In this document: one piece after another, positions 8,690-16,091 of the stretch
Layout: each line of letters opens with the position of its first letter
How positions within the stretch are numbered: the stretch's first letter is position 1
NCBI RefSeq assembly: GCF_000716535.1
Contig: NZ_JNWV01000033.1
Span: 68,162-132,161 of the forward strand
Direction: 5' to 3'
Origin: Streptomyces flaveolus
GTDB lineage: Bacteria > Actinomycetota > Actinomycetes > Streptomycetales > Streptomycetaceae
DNA length: 64,000 nucleotides
The notes under the pieces: generated by a model
The model's input: only the letters and a program-made list of their open reading frames with translations
Told to the model about the DNA's origin: nothing
The model's database searches: none
Made by a program: the position numbers and the translations under genes

Positions 8690-10446
8690 CGCGCGAGTTC
8701 CTTTACGAGTGAGCCGCTGAGGAAGGCCAGCACCGCCCGGGCGGTCGCGTCGTTCTGCCGGAACGCGGGCCCGCCGGTGCGGGGGCGGGTGAAGGCGCCG
8801 GGGGCGCGGGTGTCGGTGTACGGGCCGAGCGCGAAGCGCCGGGGGTGCGGGCGCCCGGCACGGTCGAGGACGCGGCCGTCGCCGGGCTCGACGCGGAGCA
8901 GCCCGTCGGGGGTCTCGGCGGCACCGTCGGCGTGCAGTGCGCGCAACAGGCTGTCGCGGGCGCGCCGGACGGTGGGCGCGGGCAGCCGGGCCTCCACCAG
9001 CGCCCGGGCCTCTACGGAGAAGCCCGGCACGGTGGGGCTGGTGGCCCGGAACACCCCGTCCCCGGCGGTGACGGCCATGCCGGCCCCGACGAACCGCAGC
9101 AGTCCGGCCCGGGACAGGGCGAGCATCTGCCGCAGCCGGGGCCCGGGCGGCCCGGACGCCAGGTAGCTGAAGAACCCGTGCCACCAGGACCCGATGTCCC
9201 CGAGCCGCACCAGCTGCCCGTAGACGGAGAGCAGCCCGAGGAAGACGGCCAGGTCGGGGCTGTGGGCGGGATCGTGGCGGCGTCGCAGGTCGTCCTCGAT
9301 GTAGCCCCTGAGCCCGTCCTGGAAGGCGTCGTGCGAGGCGTACCGCACGCCGTCCAGGGGGTGGTCGAGCGCGGTGAGGTCGAGCCGGTCGGCCGGGTCC
9401 GGTACGGCGGCGGCGACGAGCGCCCGGATTTCGGCGGGGTCGCCGGCCGCCGCGTACTTCTCCTCGAAGTCGGCCCAGGCCATCGCCGTACGCTTGGGGT
9501 GGGCGGTGAACAGCCGATGGTAGTGGGCGAAGCCCAGCTCCTTCTCGGCCAGGGGCCACACATCGCGCCGGAAGTCGAAGCCTTGGGGCCGGGCCAGCAG
9601 CTCCGCCACCTCGGCGGGACCGAGGAAGCGGGGCAGCGGGGGCCGGTCGCCGGTCCAGTCGTAGCCGATCTTCGAGTGGTACGGCACTCCGCGCCGCGAG
9701 CCGACGTACAGCACCGGTTCCCGCCCCGAGGGACGGTACGTCCCGCCCTCGTACCGTCCGCCGCGCCCCTCGGTGAGCAGCACCATCAGGTCCACGAAGG
9801 CCAGTCCGAAGCCGCGGACGAGGACGGGTTCGCCGGGCGCCAGCGCGGACAGGTCGCTGTCGGCGGTGAAGTCGGGCGGCAGGTGCACCAGGCCGTGCTC
9901 ACGGGCGTACGCAGCCAACTCGCTCTGTTGTGCGTCGAGTTCGCTGTCAAGGTGGCCCAGGGCGAGGATCACCAGGTCGGCCGGGAGCGGGTGCCGGCGG
10001 CCCTCCAGCCACACCCGCTGGCGGCCCTTACGGGGGCCGTCGACCCGCAGCGCGCGGTGGGGGTGGTGGTGGACGGTGACGTTCGGGGGCAGGTCGGCGA
10101 CGGCCCGTTCGTACACCCAGCGCAGATAGCGGCCCTGGAGCTGCCGGTCGGGGAAGGTACGGCCGTCCAGCCGGGCCCACTCGTGCAGGGTCGGACCCTC
10201 GCGCACCGGTCCGGCCATGGCCACCGTGTCGTCGGTGAACATGGTGACGTCCTCGGCCTGCGAGTTCATCCACAGCAGCGGCGACTGCGCCTGCCGCCAT
10301 ATGCGCCCGCCACCGGGCGGATGGGGGTCGACCAGGTGGATGTCGAGGCCCGGACCGGCGTACAGGTCGGGCGCGTTGGCGGCGAGGCGTTCGAGGAGGC
10401 CGGTCCCCCGCGGCCCGGCTCCGACGATGACGAGCTGCTGCCTCAT
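8686..10446 (-). CDS. FAD/NAD(P)-binding protein (large flavoprotein of unknown substrate)
   Basis: A 586-residue protein opening with a Rossmann dinucleotide site, LVIVGAGPRGTGLLERL, and a second acidic strand end, DIHLVDPHPPGGG. A second pattern, VLVRGFGLAFVDLMVLLTEGRGG, resembles the GxGxx(G/A) site of the FAD-NAD(P)-binding family (PF13454-type). These proteins resemble N-hydroxylating/HpnW-like flavoproteins, but none has an assigned reaction that I can transfer. Its ATG overlaps the permease stop and its stop overlaps the ATPase start, so an enzyme is locked inside a transporter operon. This suggests it acts on the imported compound, possibly with the LLM monooxygenase. Confidence 0.8.
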   Translation of the reverse strand: MRQQLVIVGAGPRGTGLLERLAANAPDLYAGPGLDIHLVDPHPPGGGRIWRQAQSPLLWMNSQAEDVTMFTDDTVAMAGPVREGPTLHEWARLDGRTFPDRQLQGRYLRWVYERAVADLPPNVTVHHHPHRALRVDGPRKGRQRVWLEGRRHPLPADLVILALGHLDSELDAQQSELAAYAREHGLVHLPPDFTADSDLSALAPGEPVLVRGFGLAFVDLMVLLTEGRGGRYEGGTYRPSGREPVLYVGSRRGVPYHSKIGYDWTGDRPPLPRFLGPAEVAELLARPQGFDFRRDVWPLAEKELGFAHYHRLFTAHPKRTAMAWADFEEKYAAAGDPAEIRALVAAAVPDPADRLDLTALDHPLDGVRYASHDAFQDGLRGYIEDDLRRRHDPAHSPDLAVFLGLLSVYGQLVRLGDIGSWWHGFFSYLASGPPGPRLRQMLALSRAGLLRFVGAGMAVTAGDGVFRATSPTVPGFSVEARALVEARLPAPTVRRARDSLLRALHADGAAETPDGLLRVEPGDGRVLDRAGRPHPRRFALGPYTDTRAPGAFTRPRTGGPAFRQNDATARAVLAFLSGSLVKELAR

Positions 10447-11300
10447 CGCGCGTTCTCCGTGCCGCGCGCGTAGTGCTTCTCCACGTAGTGCTGGGCGATG
10501 CCCAGCAGGGAGGTGACGACGGCGTACCAGAGGGTGGCGACCATCAGCAGCGGGATCACCTGATAGGTGCGGTGGTAGATCAACTGGGCGGAGAACAGCA
10601 GGTCGTCGACGGCGATGACGCTGACGATCGAGGTGCCCTTGAGGGTGCCGATCAGCATGTTGCCGGCGGGCGGCACGATGGCGCGCATCGCCTGCGGCAG
10701 CACGATCCGCCGCCAGCGACGCCACCGGCTCAGACCGAGCGCCTGGGCGGCCTCGATCTGCCCGCGGTCGACGGAGAGGATGCCGCCGCGGACGACCTCG
10801 GCGGCGTAGGCGGCCTCGTGCAGGGTGAGGCCGATGATCGCGACGGCGACCGGGGTGAGCAGGTCGACGGTCCTCACGCCGAACACCCGCGGGTACAGCG
10901 CCCCGATGTTGAACCACAGCAGCAGCTGCACCAGGATCGGGATGGAGCGGAACAGCCACACGTATCCCCGGCTGACCGCCCGGAGCACGGGGTTGGCGGA
11001 GAGCCGGAACACGGCGAGCAGGGTGCCGAGGGCGAAGCCGAGGACCATCACGACCGCGGTCAGCCACAGCGTGAGCCACAGCCCGCGCAGGACGGAGTCC
11101 GAGGTGAAGTAGTCGCCGACGACGTCCCATTGGAACGCCTCGTTGTGGACGACGGAGTTGACGGCGAACCCGAGCAGCGCGAGGACGACGACGGCCGCCG
11201 CCCACTGGCCGTACCGGCGCTGCGGGACGATCCGCGGGGCGTCCGCGGGCTCGGGTGTGTCCGGGACCGCGGGGATTTTGGCGAGGGTGTCGGATGACAT
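10443..11300 (-). CDS. polar amino-acid-type ABC transporter permease (HisM/GlnP group)
   Basis: A 285-residue membrane protein. After a 33-residue cytoplasmic N-terminus there are about five helices (about 34-53, 74-98, then GYVWLFRSIPILVQLLLWF, VAVAIIGLTLHEAAYA and a final one near 250-272). The EAA loop that docks the ATPase is HEAAYAAEVVRGGILSVDRGQIEAAQALGL. A single permease gene implies a homodimer. It starts at ATG 11300, is the first gene of the minus-strand unit, and overlaps the next gene by ATGA. Cystine and glutamine importers have this architecture. Confidence 0.92.
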   Translation of the reverse strand: MSSDTLAKIPAVPDTPEPADAPRIVPQRRYGQWAAAVVVLALLGFAVNSVVHNEAFQWDVVGDYFTSDSVLRGLWLTLWLTAVVMVLGFALGTLLAVFRLSANPVLRAVSRGYVWLFRSIPILVQLLLWFNIGALYPRVFGVRTVDLLTPVAVAIIGLTLHEAAYAAEVVRGGILSVDRGQIEAAQALGLSRWRRWRRIVLPQAMRAIVPPAGNMLIGTLKGTSIVSVIAVDDLLFSAQLIYHRTYQVIPLLMVATLWYAVVTSLLGIAQHYVEKHYARGTENAR

Positions 11301-11421
11301 GCGAAGGCTCCGTGACGCGCGTCGCCGAGGACGCGCTGAGTCGTCAGAACGGGTGGTGCCTTCACACGGGGCGCGCCGTGCGGCGCGGTACGGCCGAGCC
11401 CCTCAGCAGGGCCGTGCGTCG

Positions 11422-11452
11422 AGAGTACGTGGGCGTTTCCGCCCGCTGTCAA
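11422..11452 (-). promoter_or_regulatory. candidate promoter of the permease-FAD-ABC operon
   Basis: On the minus strand TTGACA (11447-11452) is followed after 19 bases by TACTCT (11422-11427). The spacer contains a GGGCG-GAAA-CGCCC inverted repeat that could be an operator. The -35 is perfect and the spacing is a little long; assignment is tentative. Confidence 0.4.
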
Positions 11453-11523
11453 GGTTGTCCAGACTGTGAGCCGTACATCTCAAGTCGGTTGACGCGGAAC
11501 CGGATGCCTGTTCCACTTGGCCC

Positions 11524-11595
11524 ATGCGTCCACAGCAGTGGCTGGTCACCCGCTCCCACATCGACTTCGGTCGCGTGTGGTCCTCGTCCTGTTGA
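11524..11595 (+). CDS. cysteine-ended leader peptide (putative attenuation uORF)
   Basis: A 23-codon ORF. It starts MRPQQWLVTRSHIDF and ends GRVWSSSC followed directly by TGA. It matches the family of short streptomycete leader peptides (basic-H-(V/I)-D-(F/L)-x-R-V-x-S-x-x-C) that I know upstream of sulfur-related genes, where ribosome stalling at the Cys codon senses cysteine. An 8-bp GC hairpin follows 18 bases after the stop, and the solute-binding protein gene starts 141 bp downstream. No strong ribosome site precedes it, so it may be translated from a near-leaderless transcript. Confidence 0.75.
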   Translation: MRPQQWLVTRSHIDFGRVWSSSC

Positions 11596-11612
11596 GCTGA
11601 CCCCCTGCTCCC

Positions 11613-11631
11613 GCCCGCCCACCGGGCGGGC
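11613..11631 (+). terminator. attenuator-like hairpin after the leader peptide
   Basis: GCCCGCCC and GGGCGGGC form a perfect 8-bp stem with an ACC loop, between the leader stop codon and the binding-protein gene. The position suits a transcription attenuator or a structure altered by a stalled ribosome. The mechanism is inferred. Confidence 0.6.
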
Positions 11632-11736
11632 CTGCTCGCGTTCTCCCGCCGGTTCCCGGCCTGTTCTCCGCCTTCACACGCGCACCCCTCCCCTCGCGTT
11701 TCCGCACACCCTTCCGCCTCAGGAGACCGCTACCCG

Positions 11737-12684
11737 ATGCGCACGCCCACTTATCGCCATTTCATGCCCTTTGTCGCCATCACCTCGGCCGCGCTGCTCC
11801 TCACCGCCTGCGGCTCCGGGTCCGGCGGTACGGGCGGTACGGACGCCTCCGGGGTGGCGGCCGAGACCGACGAGGTGCCCACCACGGACGTCGTCTCCGC
11901 GGTGCGGAAGGACGACGCCGCGGCGAAGCTGCTGCCCGCCGGCACCACGAGCCTCACCGTCGCGGTCAGCGTCGGCGGCACCCCGCCCGGCACCACCTAC
12001 CTCGCCGACGGCACGACCCTGACCGGCCAGGACGTCGACTTCGCCAAGGCGGTCGCCCGGGCGCTCGGCATCAGGCTGAGGATCGAGCAGGCGAGCTTCG
12101 AGGCGATCCTGCCCGCCCTGGACAGCGGCAAGTACGACTTCGGCGCGAGCAACTTCGGCGTCACGGACGAGCGCCGCAGGACCATCGACTTCGTCACCTA
12201 CGTCAACGACGGCCAGGGCTTCGCCACCCGCGAGGACAGCAAGCTTGCGAAGATCACCGATCTGAAGCAGCTGTGCGGTCTGAACGTCGCGACCGGTGCC
12301 GGCACGACGTTCGAGGCCACGCTGGAGGCCGGCAAGCACGTGTGCGCCGACGCGGGCGAGAAGCCGTACCGGGTGCAGACGTACGCCGAGTCGAGCGCGA
12401 TCTGGTCCTCGCTCCAGCAGGGCCGCAGCGACATCGTGATGTCCACGATCAACGGCCTGCGGTACGCCGTGGCGCACCAGCGGGGCCTGAAGTTCCTCAA
12501 CGAGTACCACCGCCTGGACGTCGGTTTCGCCTTCAAGAAGGGCACGAAACTGGCGCCGGCGTTCCAGGCGGCGGTGAACAAGCTGCTGGCCGACGGCACC
12601 TACGACAGGATCCTCGAGAAGTGGGGCACCACGGGTTCAGCGATCGAGAAGTCGCGGATCAGCCCGCCGGAACTGAGGAACTGA
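11737..12684 (+). CDS. solute-binding lipoprotein of the polar amino-acid ABC family
   Basis: A 315-residue protein with a lipoprotein signal: hydrophobic stretch and lipobox LLTAC, lipidated Cys at 25. The mature part has the SBP_bac_3 fold signatures DVDFAKAVARALGIRLRIEQASFEAILPALDSGKYDF and TDERRRTIDFVTY, then a hinge and a second lobe ending YDRILEKWG. It binds solute outside the membrane and hands it to the divergent permease/ATPase pair. AGGAG lies 12 bases upstream of the ATG. A cysteine leader and hairpin precede it, so cystine, cysteine or another sulfur compound is the likely ligand (inference). Confidence 0.9.
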   Translation: MRTPTYRHFMPFVAITSAALLLTACGSGSGGTGGTDASGVAAETDEVPTTDVVSAVRKDDAAAKLLPAGTTSLTVAVSVGGTPPGTTYLADGTTLTGQDVDFAKAVARALGIRLRIEQASFEAILPALDSGKYDFGASNFGVTDERRRTIDFVTYVNDGQGFATREDSKLAKITDLKQLCGLNVATGAGTTFEATLEAGKHVCADAGEKPYRVQTYAESSAIWSSLQQGRSDIVMSTINGLRYAVAHQRGLKFLNEYHRLDVGFAFKKGTKLAPAFQAAVNKLLADGTYDRILEKWGTTGSAIEKSRISPPELRN

Positions 12685-12753
12685 CGTCTCCCGCTCTCAG
12701 GCGTCGCACGATCAGGTCCTTTTAGGAGAAGCCGAGGCGCGGGCGGGCGACGG

Positions 12754-12773
12754 CCGGGGTGCACTGCCCCCGG
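12754..12773. terminator. possible terminator between the convergent binding-protein and DUF5685 genes
   Basis: CCGGGG and CCCCGG form a short stem with an 8-base loop in the gap between two convergent genes. Weak, no U-tract. Confidence 0.35.
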
Positions 12774-12791
12774 TGGGCGTCGGCAGCGGTC

Positions 12792-14057
12792 TCAGCAACC
12801 GTCGCACGGGCAGCAGCAGTCACAGCCGTCGCAGGCACAGTCGCAGTTCCGGCAGCAGCCCTCCCGCTTCTTCCGGGACCACGGTCCTTCGTACTCCTCG
12901 GCGCAGCACATCTTGCAGGTGCAGCACAGCGCGAAGAACATCCCGCAGCCCGCCCAGAAACCGCGGCGGCCCTTGACCGGCTCGGGCGGCGGCCCGAAGC
13001 CGCCCCCGAAACCACCGCCGCCTCCGCCGAAGCCGCCGCCCCCGCCGGGAGAACCGCCGCCGGCATACGGATTGCCCGGGAGCGGGGCACCGGCGCCCTG
13101 CGGATTGCCGGCGCCGTACGGCTGTTGCGGTACTCCGGCACCGTACGGCCCCGGGGCGTACGGACCCTGCGGCGCGCCCGGCTGGTGCGCCGCGCACACC
13201 GGTGCCGTGCCGAAAGCGTGGTCCACCGAGCGGCGCAGTTCGTGGACGAGGAGGAGGTGGACGAGCCGGCCGTCGCGGAACTCGGCCTCCCGGAGGGCGA
13301 GCCGGATGCCGTGCAGGGCGTCGTCGGCGAGCCGGCGCGCCTCGGTGAGGGGCGTGCCGGTGGCGGTGAGCGGGTTCCAGGCACCCGACAGGGCGTCGGC
13401 CCGCTGGTCCTCCACCGCGTCCAGCAGGTGGGCGAGGCGGCCGAAGAGGCGTCCGGCCTCGGCCAGCGGCCCGGCGTTGTCCGGCCGCCCGGCCAGCACC
13501 GCGGTGTGGGCGAAGGCCGCGGCGGTCGCGGTCTCGGTCGGCTCGGTGACCGTCAGGACCGGAGTGCCGAGTCCGGCCAGGGCCTCCACGCCGGGCTGCC
13601 GGTCGACGGCGTCCACGAGGACGCCGGTGTCGAAGCCGACCGCCGCCCCGCCGCGCTCCCCGGCCCGGCCCCAGTTCGCGGCGACCCGGCGCGCGGCGGC
13701 GGCGACCGGCGCCCGGGCCAGCAGTCCGTCACGGTCGGCGACGTGGTCGCGCACCTTCGCGGAGGCGAGCACGAGGGAGACGGCGGCGGCGAGCCGAGCA
13801 CCCTCACCCTGGGCGACGGACGCGGTCCGCATGCCACGCAGCGCACACGGCCCGGCCGTACGGCGGGTGCCGCTCAGCGGGCCCGTCTGAGCCTCTGTCA
13901 GGACCGATATGAGAAGCCCGTCGTAATTTGTCACGATTCGTGCGAGCTGACCGTGGTCGCGGCGCAGGGACAGGCACAGCCCGCACAAGTGCGCCATCCA
14001 GTCGGCCTTGAGCCGCTCACCGAGCCGGTGGGCGCAAGGCCTGACGATTCCGAACAC
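12792..14057 (-). CDS. DUF5685 family protein with Gly/Pro linker and Cys-rich tail
   Basis: A 421-residue protein. The N-terminal region (MFGIVRPCAHRLGERLKADW..HLCGLCLSL) is the DUF5685 signature with a C-x-x-C pair in HLCGLC. An alpha-helical body runs to about residue 285. A low-complexity Pro/Gly/Tyr linker follows (PQGPYAPGPYGAG, then GGGGGFGGG). The last ~50 residues are crowded with cysteines (CCTCKMCC, then CCRNCDCACDGC and CDCCCPCDGC), suggesting metal binding. No membrane helix or signal is obvious. Function unknown; a metal-storing or redox role is only a guess. Starts at GTG 14057 behind GGGGGA. Confidence 0.8.
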   Translation of the reverse strand: MFGIVRPCAHRLGERLKADWMAHLCGLCLSLRRDHGQLARIVTNYDGLLISVLTEAQTGPLSGTRRTAGPCALRGMRTASVAQGEGARLAAAVSLVLASAKVRDHVADRDGLLARAPVAAAARRVAANWGRAGERGGAAVGFDTGVLVDAVDRQPGVEALAGLGTPVLTVTEPTETATAAAFAHTAVLAGRPDNAGPLAEAGRLFGRLAHLLDAVEDQRADALSGAWNPLTATGTPLTEARRLADDALHGIRLALREAEFRDGRLVHLLLVHELRRSVDHAFGTAPVCAAHQPGAPQGPYAPGPYGAGVPQQPYGAGNPQGAGAPLPGNPYAGGGSPGGGGGFGGGGGGFGGGFGPPPEPVKGRRGFWAGCGMFFALCCTCKMCCAEEYEGPWSRKKREGCCRNCDCACDGCDCCCPCDGC

Positions 14058-14260
14058 ATCATCCCCCGTACTGTGATACGACGTTGGCGTTCACCCGTAC
14101 GCACCGTGCATCACCCGTCCGCCGCAGACAATCATATTTCACTCTCAGTCAGCAGCCGTATGAGTCTCGACCCTTGGGGCACAAGGACTCTCGACGGATC
14201 CGCTGTGCACCAGTACCGTCACAAACCCCCCGCGCGGCGTCTATCCACTTGGCGCGCCGT

Positions 14261-14289
14261 CCGCATCATGGATGACCATAGGGATGCGG
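14261..14289. repeat. interrupted palindrome upstream of the SepF-like gene
   Basis: CCGCATC-ATGG pairs with CCAT-(AGG)-GATGCGG around an ATGA centre, 35 bp upstream of the SepF-like start. It could be an operator or a 5'UTR hairpin. Confidence 0.4.
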
Positions 14290-14323
14290 AAAGCAAGAAA
14301 GACCGCTGTGAGAGGAGGCGTCC

Positions 14324-14761
14324 ATGGGATCGGTACGCAAGGCGAGTGCGTGGCTCGGCCTCGTCGACGACAACGATGACGAGCGCTACTACGACGACGA
14401 CTACTCCGAGGGCACCGAGTCCGGGGACGCCTGGGTCACCGACCCCCGGGTGAAGGTGGCCACGGACACGGCCGAGGAGAAGGGCCGCCGGATCGGCACG
14501 GTGACCCCGGACAGCTTCCGGGACGCCCGCGCCATCGGCGAGCTGTTCCGGGACGGGGTCCCGGTCATCATGAACCTCACCAACATGGAGCCCGGCGACG
14601 CCAAGCGGGTCGTGGACTTCGCGGCGGGGCTCATCTTCGGTCTGCGCGGCTCGATCGACCGCGTCTCGAACCGGGTGTTCCTGCTCACCCCGGCCGACAC
14701 CGAGATCATCAGCGGCGATGCGTCCGCCCACCGCTCGGACGGCTTCTTCAACCAGAGCTGA
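14324..14761 (+). CDS. sflA: SepF-like cell division protein
   Basis: A 145-residue protein. The acidic Tyr-rich N-terminus (DERYYDDDY) is followed by the SepF core from about residue 63 to 130: [48 protein letters not shown], then VFLLTP. SepF bundles FtsZ and anchors it to membrane. It is outside the ftsZ-ylmE cluster where canonical sepF sits, so this is one of the extra streptomycete copies; I recall the S. coelicolor gene in this neighbourhood being named sepF2/sflA, and that name is tentative. GAGAGGAGG precedes the ATG. It is monocistronic with a terminator after it. Confidence 0.85.
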   Translation: MGSVRKASAWLGLVDDNDDERYYDDDYSEGTESGDAWVTDPRVKVATDTAEEKGRRIGTVTPDSFRDARAIGELFRDGVPVIMNLTNMEPGDAKRVVDFAAGLIFGLRGSIDRVSNRVFLLTPADTEIISGDASAHRSDGFFNQS

Positions 14762-14789
14762 GGCAGGGCCGCCGCACCGGCCCCGCCTC
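14760..14789. terminator. bidirectional terminator between sepF-like and acyl-CoA dehydrogenase genes
   Basis: A 12-bp stem with one mismatch (GAGGCAGGGCCG against CGGCCCCGCCTC, loop CCGCAC) fills the 39-bp gap between convergent genes. Confidence 0.65.
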
Positions 14790-14800
14790 CCCACCGGGCC

Positions 14801-15991
14801 TCACCGGAAGGCGTCGAGCCCGGTGAGCGCCTTGCCCAGCACGAGCTGGTGCATCTCGACGGTGCCCTCATAGGTGAGGACCGACTCCAGGTTGGTCGCG
14901 TGCCGCATCACCGGGTACTCCAGGGAGATCCCGTTGGCACCGAGGATCGTCCGCGCCGTACGGCAGATCTCGATGGCCTCGCGGACGTTGTTGAGCTTGC
15001 CGAAGCTGACCTGCTCGGGACGCAGGCGGCCGGCGTCCATCCGCCGCCCCAGATGGTGGGCGAGCAGAATCCCCTTGTGCAGTTCGACCGCCATGTCGGC
15101 GAGCTTGGCCTGGGTGAGCTGGAAGCCGCCGATGGGCCGCCCGAACTGCTCCCGTGACCGCGCGTAGTCGAGGGCCGCCTCGAAGCTGCTGCGCGCGGCG
15201 CCCATCGCTCCCCAGACGATGCCGTAGCGGGCGTGCGACAGACAGCTGAGCGGTCCGCGCAGACCGGTGACCTCCGGCAGCACGGCCGTGGCGGGCAGCC
15301 GTACGTCGTCCAGGACGAGTTCGCTGGTGACGGAGGCGCGCAGGGACCACTTGTGCTTGATCTCCGGTGCCGAGAAGCCGGGACTGTCGGTGGGGACGAC
15401 GAAGCCGCGGATGCCTTCCTCGGTCCGCGCCCAGACGACGGCGACCCCGGCGACCGAGCCGTTGGTGATCCACATCTTGCGGCCGTTCAGCACCCAGTCG
15501 TCGCCGTCCCGCTTGGCGTGGGTGCGCATCGAGGCGGGGTCGGAGCCGTGGTCGGGCTCGGTCAGCCCGAAGCAGCCGATCACCTCGCCGGCCGCCATGC
15601 GGGGCAGCCATTCGAGCTTCTGCTCCTCGCTGCCGAACCGGTGGATGGCGTACATCGCGAGGGAGCCCTGCACGGAGACCAGCGACCGGATGCCCGAGTC
15701 GGCCGCCTCCAGCTCGAGACAGGCCAGGCCGTACTGGACGGCGCTCGCGCCCGCGCAGCCGTAGCCGGTGAGGGACATGCCGAGGGCGCCGATCGAACCG
15801 AGTTCGCGGGCGAGGTCCCGGATGCCGGGCAGTTCGCCCTGCTCGTACCAGTCGGCGACGTACGGCAGCACACGGTCGGCCGCCCAGGTGCGGACGGTGT
15901 CCCGGACGGCCAGGTCCTCCGGCTCCAGCAGGTCGTCGATCCCGAGCGGGTCGGCGGCATCGAACGGGGGCAGCTTCGCGGACGCGGACAT
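14801..15991 (-). CDS. acyl-CoA dehydrogenase, glutaryl-CoA dehydrogenase-like
   Basis: A 396-residue flavoenzyme with all three ACAD domains. The N-terminal helices start at DPLGIDDLLEPEDLAVRDTV; the middle beta domain has CFGLTEPDHGSDPASM and WITNGSVAGV; the C-terminal domain has the catalytic base in LTYEGT (Glu about 375). That sequence and the YEGTVEMH ending point to the glutaryl-CoA subgroup, so lysine/tryptophan degradation or a related acyl-CoA is likely; GCD-type decarboxylation is not proven. The start ATG at 15991 has GGAGGGTG before it; the earlier in-frame ATG at 16042 lies inside the operator region. No ETF genes are nearby. Confidence 0.88.
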   Translation of the reverse strand: MSASAKLPPFDAADPLGIDDLLEPEDLAVRDTVRTWAADRVLPYVADWYEQGELPGIRDLARELGSIGALGMSLTGYGCAGASAVQYGLACLELEAADSGIRSLVSVQGSLAMYAIHRFGSEEQKLEWLPRMAAGEVIGCFGLTEPDHGSDPASMRTHAKRDGDDWVLNGRKMWITNGSVAGVAVVWARTEEGIRGFVVPTDSPGFSAPEIKHKWSLRASVTSELVLDDVRLPATAVLPEVTGLRGPLSCLSHARYGIVWGAMGAARSSFEAALDYARSREQFGRPIGGFQLTQAKLADMAVELHKGILLAHHLGRRMDAGRLRPEQVSFGKLNNVREAIEICRTARTILGANGISLEYPVMRHATNLESVLTYEGTVEMHQLVLGKALTGLDAFR

Positions 15992-16024
15992 GGAACACCC
16001 TCCGGGACACGGAACGTCGGCAAA

Positions 16025-16039
16025 ACTAGCAGCGCTAGT
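16025..16039. promoter_or_regulatory. TetR-like operator palindrome upstream of the acyl-CoA dehydrogenase
   Basis: ACTAGC-AGC-GCTAGT is a perfect 6-3-6 inverted repeat 34 bp upstream of the start, overlapping a possible -10 (TAGTTT) on the minus strand. The form is typical of TetR-family operators controlling acyl-CoA genes. No regulator gene lies next to it. Confidence 0.5.
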
Positions 16040-16091
16040 CACGGCTCTCCGGCCGACGTTACGGTGCAGTGTCCCGCACGTCCAGAGGAGG

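Noticed and set aside
14084..14100. PHO box near the SepF-like promoter (GTTCACCC)
   Set aside because: Only one 7-mer is present; PhoP needs direct repeats.
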